The translations under genes were made by a program, and so were the position numbers. 64,000 nucleotides of DNA from Microcoleus sp. CAWBG506 (GTDB taxonomy: Bacteria; Cyanobacteriota; Cyanobacteriia; Cyanobacteriales; Microcoleaceae), in assembly GCA_020883125.1 (NCBI GenBank), contig JAHREW010000009.1, positions 96,778 to 160,777 on the forward strand, given 5' to 3'. The notes below the pieces were generated by a model. That model worked only from the letters and a program-made list of their open reading frames with translations, searched no databases and was not told where the DNA came from. Below are positions 44,901-54,935 of this stretch, piece after piece (within the stretch, counting starts at the first letter, position 1; each line of letters opens with the position of its first letter).

Positions 44901-46229
44901 ATGAAGGATTTAAACTTTTTTAAGAAAAGCCCAGAAATAATCAAAATTGCTTTGATTAATTTACTGTTGTTACTGGCTTTCCTAGAACTGGGTTCCCTGG
45001 GATGGTATTTTGTCAAGCACAAGCAATTTTTCTATGCCAGACAAAAACCGTTAGATAAATCTGCCTTGGGAATTAATTTGGAAGGAGTACGATTAAATGA
45101 GTCTATAGTCGAAAGATTTCATCCTTTTTTCGGATTTGTTCAAAAACCGAGTGCGGATTTTCGCCCCGGTTTTAAAGTCAATAATTATGGGTTTATTTCT
45201 CCTTACGATTACCCTTTAAAAAAGACTAACAAAAATCAATTTATTATTGGAGTCTTTGGCGGTTCGGTTGCTTCTAACTATTCAATATTTGAAATACAGA
45301 ATAAAATTTTGCCTGAATATATCAAGCAGTTGCCTAGTTTGAAAAATCGAGAATTTGTAATTTTGTCTTTTGCTACCGGAGGCTATAAACAGCCCCAACA
45401 ATTGTTAATTTTAAACTATTTCTTAGCCCTTCGTCAAGAATTCGATCTGGTTGTAAATATAGATGGCTTCAATGAAGTAGCCCTTTCTAATTTAAACAAT
45501 AAAAATAAGGTCGATTTAGCGATGCCAAGCATTCAGCATATCTTGCCGTTGACTAACTTGGCGAATAATAGCCTTTCTACAAAAGCGATGAAAGCAACTA
45601 TCAGAATTAAAGAAAATAAAGCTAAGATTAATCAGGCTTTGGAAAGTTTGCAACACTGTAGTTTGGCGGCGTGTGATGCTTTCTATTCAGTGTATATTCA
45701 AAACTTAGTAAATAATTATAAAACCGATGTGATTAAGTTTGAAAAAGAACGCACTAAACAACAAGACGATGGGAGCGTTATTTACCTTAATACTAATAAA
45801 TCTGTCGCACAGGATGCGCTAGCATTTGAAGAAATGGCATGGAATTGGGCGAAGAGTTCAATTTTTATGCACAAAGTTTTGTCGGCTAGCAATGTGCCTT
45901 ATGTTCATGTACTCCAGCCCAATCAGTATTATCAGACAAAAAGGGTGTTTAGCGCCGCCGAAAAGCAGATTGCTTTTAATCAGGATACTCCCTATGCTAA
46001 GGCAGTGGAAATTGGATATCCGGCTTTGTTTAAAAAGTTGCCTAATTTAGAAAAAAATAAGATTGATATATTTAATGGGGTTAAGGTTTTTGACAAGACT
46101 AAAGATCCTGTTTATGTGGATAGCTGCTGTCATTATAACAAAGCGGGAGAAGTGGTTTTTAGTAATTATGTGGGTAGTTCTATTTTAGAAGTGTTGCGGC
46201 AGGATGAAAAAAATAAGAAGAAGCGATGA
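44901..46229 (+). CDS. SGNH-hydrolase-like anchored protein, tandem paralogue 3
   Basis: The 442-residue protein is nearly colinear with paralogue 2, with the same N-terminal helix and blocks FGGSVASNY, ATGGYKQPQQLLILNYF, NIDGFNEVALSNL and VDSCCHYNKAGE. It lies 262 bp after paralogue 2 because a repeat and a gene relic separate them. Differences cluster in the middle (residues 200-300), where acceptor choice could be set. Confidence 0.82.
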   Translation: MKDLNFFKKSPEIIKIALINLLLLLAFLELGSLGWYFVKHKQFFYARQKPLDKSALGINLEGVRLNESIVERFHPFFGFVQKPSADFRPGFKVNNYGFISPYDYPLKKTNKNQFIIGVFGGSVASNYSIFEIQNKILPEYIKQLPSLKNREFVILSFATGGYKQPQQLLILNYFLALRQEFDLVVNIDGFNEVALSNLNNKNKVDLAMPSIQHILPLTNLANNSLSTKAMKATIRIKENKAKINQALESLQHCSLAACDAFYSVYIQNLVNNYKTDVIKFEKERTKQQDDGSVIYLNTNKSVAQDALAFEEMAWNWAKSSIFMHKVLSASNVPYVHVLQPNQYYQTKRVFSAAEKQIAFNQDTPYAKAVEIGYPALFKKLPNLEKNKIDIFNGVKVFDKTKDPVYVDSCCHYNKAGEVVFSNYVGSSILEVLRQDEKNKKKR

Positions 46230-46563
46230 GCCAGAGTCTCTGGGTATGGGTGACAAGGAACTAATATGGATGTTATTTTAGAGTTTATTGCCTCATAAAT
46301 TGGTCTGAACGAGAGCTAAATTCTTCTTGGCTAAGGAGTCGGGTACGCCCTCGCTATGGCTGTTAAGAAGCCCACATCAGGGAGCATCCCGATTTTGCAT
46401 AGGCGAAGCATGACCGCAGACAATTTATTAGTGATAACCAGAGATTTACAGCGGTCATGCTTCGCCCCTACGAATATATTTGCCAAACATAGATGCACCC
46501 CCACATCATATTTCGGCTACCGGAGCGCACAAGTAGCTGTAATTGGCTTGATGTGGGAGTGTG
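46230..46563. other. Gap after the SGNH array with a palindromic mini-element
   Basis: The stretch holds an inverted repeat (GGCGAAGCATGACCGC at 46402 and its complement ending 46466) around 33 bases. Upstream of it, GAGTCGGGTACGCCCTCGCT and GTTAAGAAGCCCAC resemble sequence at the right end of IS605/TnpB elements, where the guide RNA scaffold is encoded, but no tnpB is next to it. The reading is tentative. No ORF is credible. Confidence 0.4.
46402..46466. repeat. 65-bp inverted repeat element
   Basis: Perfect 16-bp arms GGCGAAGCATGACCGC and GCGGTCATGCTTCGCC enclose a 33-bp A/T-rich centre. It is typical of miniature inverted-repeat elements, with no coding content. Confidence 0.75.
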
Positions 46564-47895
46564 TCAGGTTTTTGGATTGCTTAGGGGTAGATTCCCTGCT
46601 TTGTCGATCGGCATTACCAAGATTTTATCAACTCGGTTCCCGTCCATATCGACTACTTCGACACGCAAACTGTTCCACTCAAAGTGATCGGCGGCTGCGG
46701 GAATTTTGCCCAAATTTGTAATCACAAAACCGCCCATTGTGTGGTAGCTTCCTTTGTTTTCTGCTGACAATTCTTCGATGCCAAACAGCTCAAAAAAATC
46801 TTCGACTGGTAGCATTCCATCTAACAGCCAAGAACCGTCTTCCCGTTGGACGGCTTGTGGCTCGTCGGCATCTTCAATGGAGGGAAATTCTCCCACGAGT
46901 TCGACTAAAATGTCGTTAACTGTAACCAATCCTTGAATCACGCCATATTCGTCTACTACCAAGGCTATTTGATTGCTAGATTGCTTGAAAAGTTCTAATA
47001 CTTTTAAACCCCGCGTGCTTTCTGGTACAAATAAAGGTCTTCGTAAAGAAGCGCTTAAATCGAGGGGTTGACCAGTTAAAGTCCGTGACAGCATATCTGT
47101 GACGTGTACTAAACCGACAACGTTGTCGAGGCCTCCCTGACACACCGGAAACCTAGAATGACCGCTGCCAAGCATTTTTTGGCGATTTTCTTCTACTGAA
47201 TCGTCGAGATCGAGCCAGGTAAGATCGGGGCGCGGTGTCATTAAGGCGCTGACTCGTCGATCGCCCAAACGAAACACCCTTTCTACCATATCTTGTTCGG
47301 CTTCTTCAAAGGTGCCGGCTTCGGTTCCTTGCTCGATTAAAACTTTAATTTCTTCTTCTGTAACTTGCGGTTCTGTGGAGGGCAAAATCCCCATGAGCCG
47401 CAGCACTAATTCAGTAGAATAACTTAAAACATAAACGGCGGGAGCGCCAATTTTTGAGAGCATTCGCATGGGAATGGCTACGCTGGAGGCGATCGGCTCT
47501 GGGTTGTTGAGTGCCAGTCGCTTGGGCACGAGTTCGCCAATAATTATGGTTAGATAAGTTATGGTTAAAATGGCGATGACTGAGGCGATCGCCCCAGAGT
47601 AGGGTGCTAGGGCGGGAATCAGTCGCAACAAAGGCTCTACTCTTTTAGAAATAGTCGTTTCTCCAAAAGCGCCCGACAGAATCGCCAGCAGCGTAATCCC
47701 GATTTGGACTGTGGGTAAGAACTGATTGGGGGCATTAGCCAGATCCAATGCGACGCGGGCATTGGTCGAACCTTGGTTGGCCATCTGTTGCAGTCTTACC
47801 TTGCGTACTGAGATGATCGCCATCTCTGACATCACAAATAAGCCATTGAGGAAAATCAGCAGCAGAACAATCAGAAGGTCGGTACTTGGGGACAT
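46564..47895 (-). CDS. CNNM/CorC-type membrane protein with CBS pair (TlyC family)
   Basis: The 443-residue protein has a DUF21 (CNNM) membrane domain with about four helices (residues 1-190, LIVLLLIFLNGLFVMSEMAI at the start), a CBS pair (about 215-340, with MTPRPDLTWLDLDD and VVDEYGVIQGLVTVNDIL) and a C-terminal CorC/HlyC domain. Members act in Mg2+ or Co2+ efflux; the older name is hemolysin. It converges on the SGNH array and is divergent from mfd. Confidence 0.92.
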   Translation of the reverse strand: MSPSTDLLIVLLLIFLNGLFVMSEMAIISVRKVRLQQMANQGSTNARVALDLANAPNQFLPTVQIGITLLAILSGAFGETTISKRVEPLLRLIPALAPYSGAIASVIAILTITYLTIIIGELVPKRLALNNPEPIASSVAIPMRMLSKIGAPAVYVLSYSTELVLRLMGILPSTEPQVTEEEIKVLIEQGTEAGTFEEAEQDMVERVFRLGDRRVSALMTPRPDLTWLDLDDSVEENRQKMLGSGHSRFPVCQGGLDNVVGLVHVTDMLSRTLTGQPLDLSASLRRPLFVPESTRGLKVLELFKQSSNQIALVVDEYGVIQGLVTVNDILVELVGEFPSIEDADEPQAVQREDGSWLLDGMLPVEDFFELFGIEELSAENKGSYHTMGGFVITNLGKIPAAADHFEWNSLRVEVVDMDGNRVDKILVMPIDKAGNLPLSNPKT

Positions 47896-48185
47896 TTCTC
47901 AAATTATCAGTGGTAACGGCAAGCACAGCCCGGTTAAAGGAGAGGCCTGAAAGCTTTCAATCTCGATCGCAAAATCGAAATTTTTTCGCGATCAATCCTG
48001 TACCTAGATTAACGGAACTATCTCGTTTCGATCGCAGCCTCGATATATTAGAGCAAAAATTAACCTCTGTTAAGTTCCTCGGCGACAACAGATCCTCGAC
48101 ACAATCAATGATGTTTGTCGTACAATCTCCTTAACAGGCAAAGAGAAAGAGCCTTTGCCGATCGGGGATTAAAAATTAACAGCCC

Positions 48186-51100
48186 ATGACTTTCTCTTCA
48201 ATCATTCGGACTCTAGGGCGATCGCCCCTAGCCACAGAACTACTCAACAAACTCAAGCGCCATGGCTACGTGCAACTCTCCGGCGTAGCCCGCCTACCGA
48301 AAGGTTTGGTAGCTTCAGCCCTCGCACAGCAAGAAGGGCAAAGTTTACTCGTCGTCACAGCAACTCTGGAAGAAGCTGGCCGCTGGGTGGCTGGGCTGGA
48401 GGCGATGGGCTGGCAGACTGTGCATTTTTACCCGACTTCGGAGGCTTCGCCCTACGAGCTATCTTACTCGGATGAGAGTGAAATGACTTGGGGGCAAATG
48501 CAGGTGCTGGCGGATTTGGTCCAGAAACCAGAAATTACTACTAACTCTAAGCCGATGGCGATTGTCGCTACAGCGCGGGCTCTCCAGTCTCATTTGCCGC
48601 CACCTGCTGCTTTTGCACCCTATTGTCTGACTTTGGCGCGAGGTATGGTTCAAGACTCGAAGATTTTAGACCGCCAACTTGTTTCGATGGGTTACGATCG
48701 GGTGCCTCTAGTCGAAATGGAGGGCCAGTGGAGTCGTCGGGGCGATATTGTGGATGTGTTTCCGGTGGCTGCGGAGTTGCCGGTGCGTCTGGAATGGTTT
48801 GGGGATGATTTGGAGCAAATTCGGGAGTTTGACCCGTCTTCTCAGCGATCGCTTGATAAGATCGATCGCTTGGTTTTGACTCCTACGGATTTTGGCGGGA
48901 TTGTGCGGGGGGCTTTGGGTGAAAGGTTGAGTTTACTAACGAACCGCGAAGGCGCGAAGGGCGCGAAGGAAGAGGGGGAAGAAGGGGTAGGGAAGGTTAT
49001 TCAGGGGTTGTTGGGTTTGGCTTTTGAGCAGCCTGCTTCTATTTTGGATTATTTGCCATCACATACTTTGGTGGCTATTGATGAACCGGCTCAGTGTGAG
49101 GCTCACTGCGATCGTTGGTTTGAAGGTGCTCAGGAGCAATGGGAAAGTTTAATTGTTTCTGTTCCTAAGATTCACCGCTCTTTTGCTGAGTCTATGGCGG
49201 ATGTGGAAGTTTTTCCTCGACTTGATCTTTCGGAATTGGCTGAATCTTCTGTTTCTTCTCCTGGTGCGATTAATTTGGCTTCTCGCCCTGTGCCGGTGAT
49301 GCCTCACCAGTTTGCTAAGTTATCTCAAATGCTCCGGGAGGAGCGCGATCGCGGTTTTTCGGTGTTTCTGGTTTCGGCTCAACCGAGTCGCTCTGTTTCT
49401 CTGCTTTCGGAACATGACTGTCTGGCTCAGTTTGTGGTGAATCCGCGGGATTATTTGGCGATCGATAAGTTGCAATTGCAGCATATTCCGGTTGCTTTGA
49501 AGTACAGCGGTTTGGCAGAATTGGAAGGTTTTATTCTGCCTACTTTTCGGATTGTGTTGATTTGCGATCGGGAATTCTACGGTCAACATTCTCTAGCTAC
49601 TTTTAGTTATGTTCGCAAGCGTCGTCGTGCTGCTTCTAAACAAGTAGACCCGAATAAATTAAGCCCTGGTGATTTTGTGGTTCACCGTCAGCATGGAGTG
49701 GGTAAGTTTATTAAGTTGGAGCGTTTGACGATCGATCGCGAAACTCGCGAATATTTATTGATTCAATATGCTGATGGTACTCTCCGAGTCGCCGCTGACC
49801 AATTGGGGGCTTTGTCGAGGTTTCGGACTGTAGCTGATAAAGTGCCGGAACTGAACAAACTCACAGGTCAAACTTGGGAAAAAACTAAAACAAAGGTTCG
49901 TAAAGCTGTTAAGAAATTAGCGCTGGATTTGTTGAATCTTTATGCTAAAAGAGCTAAACAAACAGGGTATGCTTTTCCTCCTGATATGCCTTGGCAACAA
50001 GAGTTGGAGGATTCTTTTCCTTATCAGCCGACTCCGGATCAGTTGAAGGCAACTCAGGATGTGAAACGGGATATGGAGGGCGATCGACCTATGGATCGCT
50101 TGGTCTGTGGTGATGTCGGTTTTGGCAAGACGGAAGTGGCTCTGAGAGCGATTTTTAAGGCGGTTACGGCGGGCAAGCAGGTGGCAATGCTCGCGCCGAC
50201 GACGATTTTGACCCAACAGCACTATCACACGCTCTCAGAGCGTTTTTCCCCCTATCCCATCCAAGTTGGTTTGCTCAATCGCTTTCGCACTGAAACGGAA
50301 CGCCGGGAGATTCACAAGCGGTTGGCTACTGGGGAGTTAGATGTGATTGTGGGTACTCAAGCTGTTTTGAGTAAGGCGATTAAGTTTCGGGATTTGGGTT
50401 TGTTGGTGGTGGATGAGGAACAGCGGTTTGGGGTTAAGCAAAAGGAAGCTATTAAAGCTCTCAAAACAGAGGTGGATGTTCTGACTCTCACCGCTACGCC
50501 GATTCCTCGGACTTTGTATATGTCGCTGTCGGGGATTCGGGAAATGAGTTTGATTGCGACTCCGCCTCCGAGTAGGCGACCGATTCAGACGCATTTGGCT
50601 CCCTATGACCCGGAAGCGGTACGATCGGCTATTCGTCAAGAGTTAGACAGGGGTGGTCAGGTTTTTTACGTGGTGCCCCGGATTGAGGGGATTGAGGAGT
50701 TGGCTGCTCAGTTGCAGGTGATGGTTCCGTCTGCGAGAATTGCGATCGCCCATGGTCAAATGGATGCTTCGGAATTGGAATCGATTATGCTGACTTTTAG
50801 TGCGGCGGATTTCGATATTTTGGTGTGTACCACTATTATTGAGTCTGGTTTGGATATTCCTCGTGTCAATACTATTTTGATTGAAGACGCGCATCGGTTT
50901 GGTTTGGGTCAACTTTACCAGTTGCGGGGACGGGTGGGACGCGCGGGTATTCAAGCTCATGCTTGGCTGTTGTATCCTAAGCAAAGTCAGTTGACTGATG
51001 CTGCAAGGCAGAGGTTGCGGGCTATTCAAGAGTTCGCTCAGTTGGGTTCGGGCTATCAGTTGGCGATGCGGGATTTGGAAATTCGGGGTTCTGGTGATAT

Positions 51101-51677
51101 TTTGGGCACGGAACAGTCTGGTCAAATGGAGGCGATCGGCTTTGATTTGTATGCTGAAATGTTAGAGGAGGCAATTCGCGAAATTAAAGGCCAAGAAATT
51201 CCGAAAGTTGAAGATGCTCAAATTGATCTGAGTTTGACGGCGTTTATTCCGGCTGATTATATTGGGGATTTGGATCAGAAGATGAGTGCTTATCGTTCTG
51301 TTGCTTCTGCTAGTACGCCCCAAGAGTTGCAGCAGATTCAGGCTGATTGGTGCGATCGTTATGGGCCGATTCCTATTCCTGCAAAGCAACTTATTCGTAT
51401 TGTTGAACTCAAACAAATTGCTAAGCAAATTGGTTTTTCTAGGATTAAAGTGGAAAATAAGCAGCATATTGTTTTGGAAACATCTATGGAGGAGCCTGCT
51501 TGGCTGTTGCTTAAGGCTAATTTGCCGGAACATTTGCAGTCTCGTTTTGTCTACAGCAAGGGAAAGGTTACTATTCGAGGGATGGCCGTTTTGAGTGCGG
51601 ACAAGCAATTGGATAATTTGATTGATTGGTTGGGTAAGATTCAGGGTGCTTTGCCGGAAGCCAATGTTTTATTTTAA
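48186..51677 (+). CDS. mfd: Transcription-repair coupling factor
   Basis: The 1163-residue protein has the UvrB-like N-terminal region, the CarD-like RNA polymerase-interacting domain ([19 protein letters not shown]), RecG-like helicase motifs (Walker [45 protein letters not shown]) and the C-terminal TRCF domain. It removes stalled RNA polymerase at lesions and recruits UvrA. A low-complexity insert ([15 protein letters not shown]) at about residues 252-270 comes from a dispersed repeat that entered in frame. Confidence 0.97.
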   Translation: MTFSSIIRTLGRSPLATELLNKLKRHGYVQLSGVARLPKGLVASALAQQEGQSLLVVTATLEEAGRWVAGLEAMGWQTVHFYPTSEASPYELSYSDESEMTWGQMQVLADLVQKPEITTNSKPMAIVATARALQSHLPPPAAFAPYCLTLARGMVQDSKILDRQLVSMGYDRVPLVEMEGQWSRRGDIVDVFPVAAELPVRLEWFGDDLEQIREFDPSSQRSLDKIDRLVLTPTDFGGIVRGALGERLSLLTNREGAKGAKEEGEEGVGKVIQGLLGLAFEQPASILDYLPSHTLVAIDEPAQCEAHCDRWFEGAQEQWESLIVSVPKIHRSFAESMADVEVFPRLDLSELAESSVSSPGAINLASRPVPVMPHQFAKLSQMLREERDRGFSVFLVSAQPSRSVSLLSEHDCLAQFVVNPRDYLAIDKLQLQHIPVALKYSGLAELEGFILPTFRIVLICDREFYGQHSLATFSYVRKRRRAASKQVDPNKLSPGDFVVHRQHGVGKFIKLERLTIDRETREYLLIQYADGTLRVAADQLGALSRFRTVADKVPELNKLTGQTWEKTKTKVRKAVKKLALDLLNLYAKRAKQTGYAFPPDMPWQQELEDSFPYQPTPDQLKATQDVKRDMEGDRPMDRLVCGDVGFGKTEVALRAIFKAVTAGKQVAMLAPTTILTQQHYHTLSERFSPYPIQVGLLNRFRTETERREIHKRLATGELDVIVGTQAVLSKAIKFRDLGLLVVDEEQRFGVKQKEAIKALKTEVDVLTLTATPIPRTLYMSLSGIREMSLIATPPPSRRPIQTHLAPYDPEAVRSAIRQELDRGGQVFYVVPRIEGIEELAAQLQVMVPSARIAIAHGQMDASELESIMLTFSAADFDILVCTTIIESGLDIPRVNTILIEDAHRFGLGQLYQLRGRVGRAGIQAHAWLLYPKQSQLTDAARQRLRAIQEFAQLGSGYQLAMRDLEIRGSGDILGTEQSGQMEAIGFDLYAEMLEEAIREIKGQEIPKVEDAQIDLSLTAFIPADYIGDLDQKMSAYRSVASASTPQELQQIQADWCDRYGPIPIPAKQLIRIVELKQIAKQIGFSRIKVENKQHIVLETSMEEPAWLLLKANLPEHLQSRFVYSKGKVTIRGMAVLSADKQLDNLIDWLGKIQGALPEANVLF
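48939..48995. repeat. Dispersed repeat inserted in frame within mfd
   Basis: GAACCGCGAAGGCGCGAAGG and following A/G-rich sequence match the class of repeat found between genes elsewhere (CGCGAAGGC... at 6536; AGAGGGCGCAGAGG at 24890). It encodes a charged Glu/Lys/Gly loop at a place where it can be tolerated. Confidence 0.7.
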
Positions 51678-52344
51678 AATCGTGAAAAATTTAGTTGGCT
51701 TTTTTTTTACGATCGCCCTATTGCAAGGAATCCCGACAGCCGTTCAAGCTCAATCAATGATTGACCCGATTGACCGGGTGGTGACTGCGGGATTGATGAC
51801 TAAGGATGTCCGTGGCAATTTTAATGCTGAGGGTTTTGTGAGTCGTGCGGAGTTGGCTACAATTTTGGTGAAAACTTTTGGTTTAGAACACCGGAAAATT
51901 TCTCAGAAAGCCGATCGGGAATTGCCAGATGTAGCTAAAAATTACTGGGCTTATACTGCGATTCAAATTGTTTTGAAAACGGGAACTATGACTGGATATC
52001 GCGATGGAATGTTTTTTCCCAATCAAAGGGTGACTCGTGCTGAGGCTTTAGCGATTTTTGCTCAAGCTTACGGGGTTTTTCAGTTTTCTGATGTTAGCAT
52101 TTCCGAGATTTTAGCTGATTATCCAGATGCGGGAGCAATCCCTAATTGGGCAAGAAAGTCTCTGGCTACTGCACTTTATGAAGGTTTTGTCAATATTGAA
52201 TTTGGCACTAATAAAATTAATCCTTTGAAGCCGATGACTCGTGGCGATATCGCTTACGCTTTGAGCAAGTATTTGGAAAAGCAGTTAAGGCCTGGTTCTC
52301 TTCCGGTGCCTGATGAACCTCCTAATCGGGGTGTGGGACGATGA
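51664..52344 (+). CDS. Secreted protein with three S-layer homology repeats
   Basis: ATG at 51664 gives a signal peptide ([22 protein letters not shown]) and three SLH repeats: about 30-80 (ITAG-type [21 protein letters not shown]), 85-145 ([15 protein letters not shown]... [13 protein letters not shown]) and 160-210 ([14 protein letters not shown]... [11 protein letters not shown]). SLH domains bind cell-wall polymer or, in cyanobacteria, form part of outer-membrane-to-peptidoglycan tethering. No porin barrel follows. The start overlaps the mfd end by 14 bp. Confidence 0.88.
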   Translation: MFYFKIVKNLVGFFFTIALLQGIPTAVQAQSMIDPIDRVVTAGLMTKDVRGNFNAEGFVSRAELATILVKTFGLEHRKISQKADRELPDVAKNYWAYTAIQIVLKTGTMTGYRDGMFFPNQRVTRAEALAIFAQAYGVFQFSDVSISEILADYPDAGAIPNWARKSLATALYEGFVNIEFGTNKINPLKPMTRGDIAYALSKYLEKQLRPGSLPVPDEPPNRGVGR

Positions 52345-52399
52345 ATTATTTGAAATTTTGGATTTTAGATTTTGGATTTTGGATTTTAAAATTATAGCC

Positions 52400-52464
52400 G
52401 TAGGGTGCGTCGCCATCAGCCATCTACTGAGAAACCTAAAAAATCTGATAGCGACGCACCCTAC
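52400..52464. repeat. 65-bp MITE (GTAGGGTGCGTCGC ends) next to a truncated tRNA
   Basis: Perfect 14-bp inverted arms GTAGGGTGCGTCGC and GCGACGCACCCTAC extend with one mismatch to 20 bp around a 25-bp A-rich centre. The right end abuts the broken T arm of a tRNA-like sequence. This arm sequence is a known type of cyanobacterial palindromic repeat. Confidence 0.8.
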
Positions 52465-52532
<68 letters not shown>

Positions 52533-52810
52533 ATCTAGGCTTATAACATAGCTGATTGATTTTGTCAATACTTTTTCAAATTTAGTGCGATCGCCCTGAC
52601 TCACCCCAAAAGTCTCTCAACGGAAACGCGAATGTCGGGAAATGCCAGCGGTATCACCCTTCCGGCGTCGATCGTGAGCTCTGTCTCAAGCAATCACAAC
52701 CATTTGAAGGCTGAGAGAAAAATACTTATTCAGAAAAATCGGATGCGGGAGTGTAGGGAACACTGATACATTGATAGACGTAACTTTAAATAAAAAAGCG
52801 GTGGCTGGAT

Positions 52811-54034
52811 ATGGTTTTAAGCTTTGGTCATAGATTTCCAACAGCTATCAAGCAGATTAAAAGATGTAACGTTTTGGTGATTGGCAGTACCGGGGTTGGG
52901 AAGAGTACACTAATTAGTTCAATGTTGAATCGTACCATTAGCGACTCTGTTACAAAAAGCATTTCAAACCCACCATATCAAAAGCCAGGACTATCAATAG
53001 CAATCTATGATACACCGGGACTTGAAAATAATAAAAAACAGCAGGATAGGGTCAAGGAGCAAATTGCTAAGTTCATCAAGCAACAGAAATACAAAGAACC
53101 AGAAGACCAAATCCATGCAATTTGGTACTGTGTAAACTCTCAAGTTACAAGAGAAACACAAATCGATCGGCGTTGGATTTCGTCAATTGCGAAAGAACTT
53201 CCAGTTATTGCTGTAATTACTCGCGCTTCAGGAGTGGAAAAAAGCTGGTTAGAACCTTTTCTCAGGGGCATTTCGGAAATTAAGCAAGTTATCCGAGTCA
53301 TGGCACTGCGAGAAAAAACACCTCATTACGACATTAAACCTTACGGTTTAGACTCTTTACTATTTGGCACTGAACATTTACTAGAAGAGATTGCTAAAAC
53401 AGCAATTTTGAATGCGATTAAATCCAAGGCAGATAAATCTTTTGGTTGGTGTAGAGATGGATGCACTAAGGTACTTACCGCTCGATTGTTGCCAGTTCCA
53501 ATGATGCCAATACCGCTAGTAGTAGCTACTCTACAAACTTTGATGCTTGCAGATATTTCCAAAACCTTTGGTTACAATTTGGATTGGAAATTTCTTTCAG
53601 AATTGTGTGCAATAGGAATTGATACAGGTATTGAGGTTGAACTGGCTCAAATTCTCAACAACTTGCCAGGAGTTAATTATGACAATATCCAAACTGTTCA
53701 TGACGTTTTATCTCAATTTGGTGTTATGCTTAACGGAATGACAGCTACACTACCCTTCAAAGATCAACTAATCGATTTGTTACCAGGGTTGGACAACTTC
53801 AATCCAGTAAGTGGATTGCCCATTGTCAGATGTATTGCTGCTGTTACTACTGTTCTCTGCACAGGTTTTCTAGCTGTTGCCTATATCGAGGCGATGAAAA
53901 AATGTAAGCAAGCTGAGTATGAAGGAAAACCACTGCCAGACATCAAAGAAACCTGGAAAGATCAGATGCAACAGTTGATGGAATTTATCAAAATTGGGTT
54001 TGGGATAGGCTCAAGTCCCGGTTTTGCAAGCTAA
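52811..54034 (+). CDS. P-loop GTPase with C-terminal membrane-associated region
   Basis: The 407-residue protein has a G1 loop VIGSTGVGKSTL near residue 23, a switch Thr region and G3 YDTPGLENN. The G4 position reads ITRASG instead of NKxD, so base specificity may be altered. The C-terminal half (about 215-370) has several hydrophobic segments (LPVPMMPIPLVVATLQTLML, IVRCIAAVTTVLCTGFLAVA) that could enter a membrane. It resembles Era/dynamin-like GTPases of unknown role found in cyanobacteria and is in a gene-poor plastic zone. A stress or defence role is a guess only. Confidence 0.72.
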   Translation: MVLSFGHRFPTAIKQIKRCNVLVIGSTGVGKSTLISSMLNRTISDSVTKSISNPPYQKPGLSIAIYDTPGLENNKKQQDRVKEQIAKFIKQQKYKEPEDQIHAIWYCVNSQVTRETQIDRRWISSIAKELPVIAVITRASGVEKSWLEPFLRGISEIKQVIRVMALREKTPHYDIKPYGLDSLLFGTEHLLEEIAKTAILNAIKSKADKSFGWCRDGCTKVLTARLLPVPMMPIPLVVATLQTLMLADISKTFGYNLDWKFLSELCAIGIDTGIEVELAQILNNLPGVNYDNIQTVHDVLSQFGVMLNGMTATLPFKDQLIDLLPGLDNFNPVSGLPIVRCIAAVTTVLCTGFLAVAYIEAMKKCKQAEYEGKPLPDIKETWKDQMQQLMEFIKIGFGIGSSPGFAS

Positions 54035-54044
54035 GCCATCGTCA

Positions 54045-54569
54045 TCACGAGGCAATTACCTCAACAACTAAAGCGATAACAACTAAAGCGATAACAACTA
54101 AAGCGATCGCCCTGGAAAGGTTAATAATATAGGCGATCGCTATTTTTTGTTTTAGAAAGGGGGTAATGTTTTTTTTTGAGCTGCATTGTAAACCACTCAT
54201 TAAGGAATAGCTGATTTCACCTAAATTATCCTTCCGCCATATACAAATGGGAGTCCAAATCACTGTTGCGTAGTTATTAAACTGATCTCGAAAGTCTTTG
54301 GGTGAGACTCCAATCTCTCTAGCTGCTTTGACGATCATTCTGCCAAGCGAAAAAGCAATTTTGCGACTAGCCTCATCTTCGTCCTCTTCATCAGACTCCA
54401 TAAGTGCATCCATATAAGAATCGAAAATGATCGAGAGTTCATTTTTAATGTTGGGGTCAAACAGAAAGAAATCTGCGGTATGCCAATAAGTCTCTTCACC
54501 TTGTACTCTTTTATAGCGTTCGAGATTTTCATGAGTTGGTTCAAGAACAAAATTATTCATTGCCTGCAA
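54045..54569 (-). CDS. Hypothetical protein with acidic segment and repeat-encoded tail
   Basis: I do not recognise this 174-residue protein. It has an acidic stretch (ESDEEDEDEAS) and a hydrophobic C-terminal tail LVVIALVVIALVVEV encoded by three 15-bp tandem repeats, so the true C terminus may have been different. The start could be 54569 or the next Met (residue 4). It converges on the GTPase gene with 10 bp between stops. The function is unknown. Confidence 0.5.
   Translation of the reverse strand: MQAMNNFVLEPTHENLERYKRVQGEETYWHTADFFLFDPNIKNELSIIFDSYMDALMESDEEDEDEASRKIAFSLGRMIVKAAREIGVSPKDFRDQFNNYATVIWTPICIWRKDNLGEISYSLMSGLQCSSKKNITPFLKQKIAIAYIINLSRAIALVVIALVVIALVVEVIAS
54063..54107. repeat. 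Three tandem copies of a 15-bp unit
   Basis: AACAACTAAAGCGAT is repeated three times exactly. In the minus strand it encodes the Ala-Leu-Val-Val-Ile tail of the hypothetical protein. Confidence 0.9.
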
Positions 54570-54609
54570 TACACAAACTCTTATTTAACACTTAGAAGTT
54601 TAACTTAAC

Positions 54610-54781
54610 TACAGCACTTTGCGTGACTAACTTGAAATCTTTCTGCTACTTTCCGAATAGAGGTGTTACCTGCTTCTCCTTGTGTCAATAATCTTTTGAC
54701 GTATATCTAGGGAGTAGGGTTTCATTTTTCTCTTTCTTACCACCTCTAATATTGTACCTAATCGTTAAGCAAAGTGCTGTA
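54610..54781 (-). mobile_element. Internally deleted IS630-family element (172 bp)
   Basis: Perfect 13-bp terminal inverted repeats TACAGCACTTTGC and GCAAAGTGCTGTA start and end with TA, the target dinucleotide of IS630-type elements. Inside, the minus strand encodes MKPYSLDIRQKIIDT and, after a one-base frameshift, GEAGNTSIRKVAERFQV, the N-terminal helix-turn-helix of an IS630 transposase. The catalytic part is absent, so this is a non-autonomous remnant. Confidence 0.82.
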
Positions 54782-54831
54782 TCTCAGAATTGCCAATCTA
54801 AAAATACTTCTGATCGGCCACCTAACCTGGG

Positions 54832-54905
54832 AGTCCCGACGAGGTTTGAACTCGCAATCTTCTGCTTGAGGGGCAGACGGCTTAAACCAATTTGCCTACG
54901 GGACT
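54832..54905 (-). tRNA. tRNA with anticodon CTC (Glu?), unusual anticodon loop
   Basis: The 74-nt minus-strand sequence folds as a full cloverleaf: acceptor AGTCCCG/CGGGACT with seven pairs, a D arm containing AAATTGGTTTA, anticodon stem TCTGC/GCAGA and T arm GCGAG/CTCGT. The anticodon loop is CCCTCAA, giving CTC with C rather than the near-universal T at position 33. CCA is not encoded. It resembles the odd tRNAs of cyanobacterial tRNA clusters and may be poorly functional; the identity is uncertain. Confidence 0.65.
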
Positions 54906-54935
54906 TTAAAACTCGTAACTCCCGGAAACGGAGAC

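Noticed and set aside
46356..46721. 121-codon ORF after the SGNH array
   Set aside because: It runs through an inverted repeat and into the CNNM gene on the opposite strand.
50643..51125. 160-codon ORF opposite mfd
   Set aside because: Antisense shadow rich in Asn/Gln/Arg without homologous pattern.
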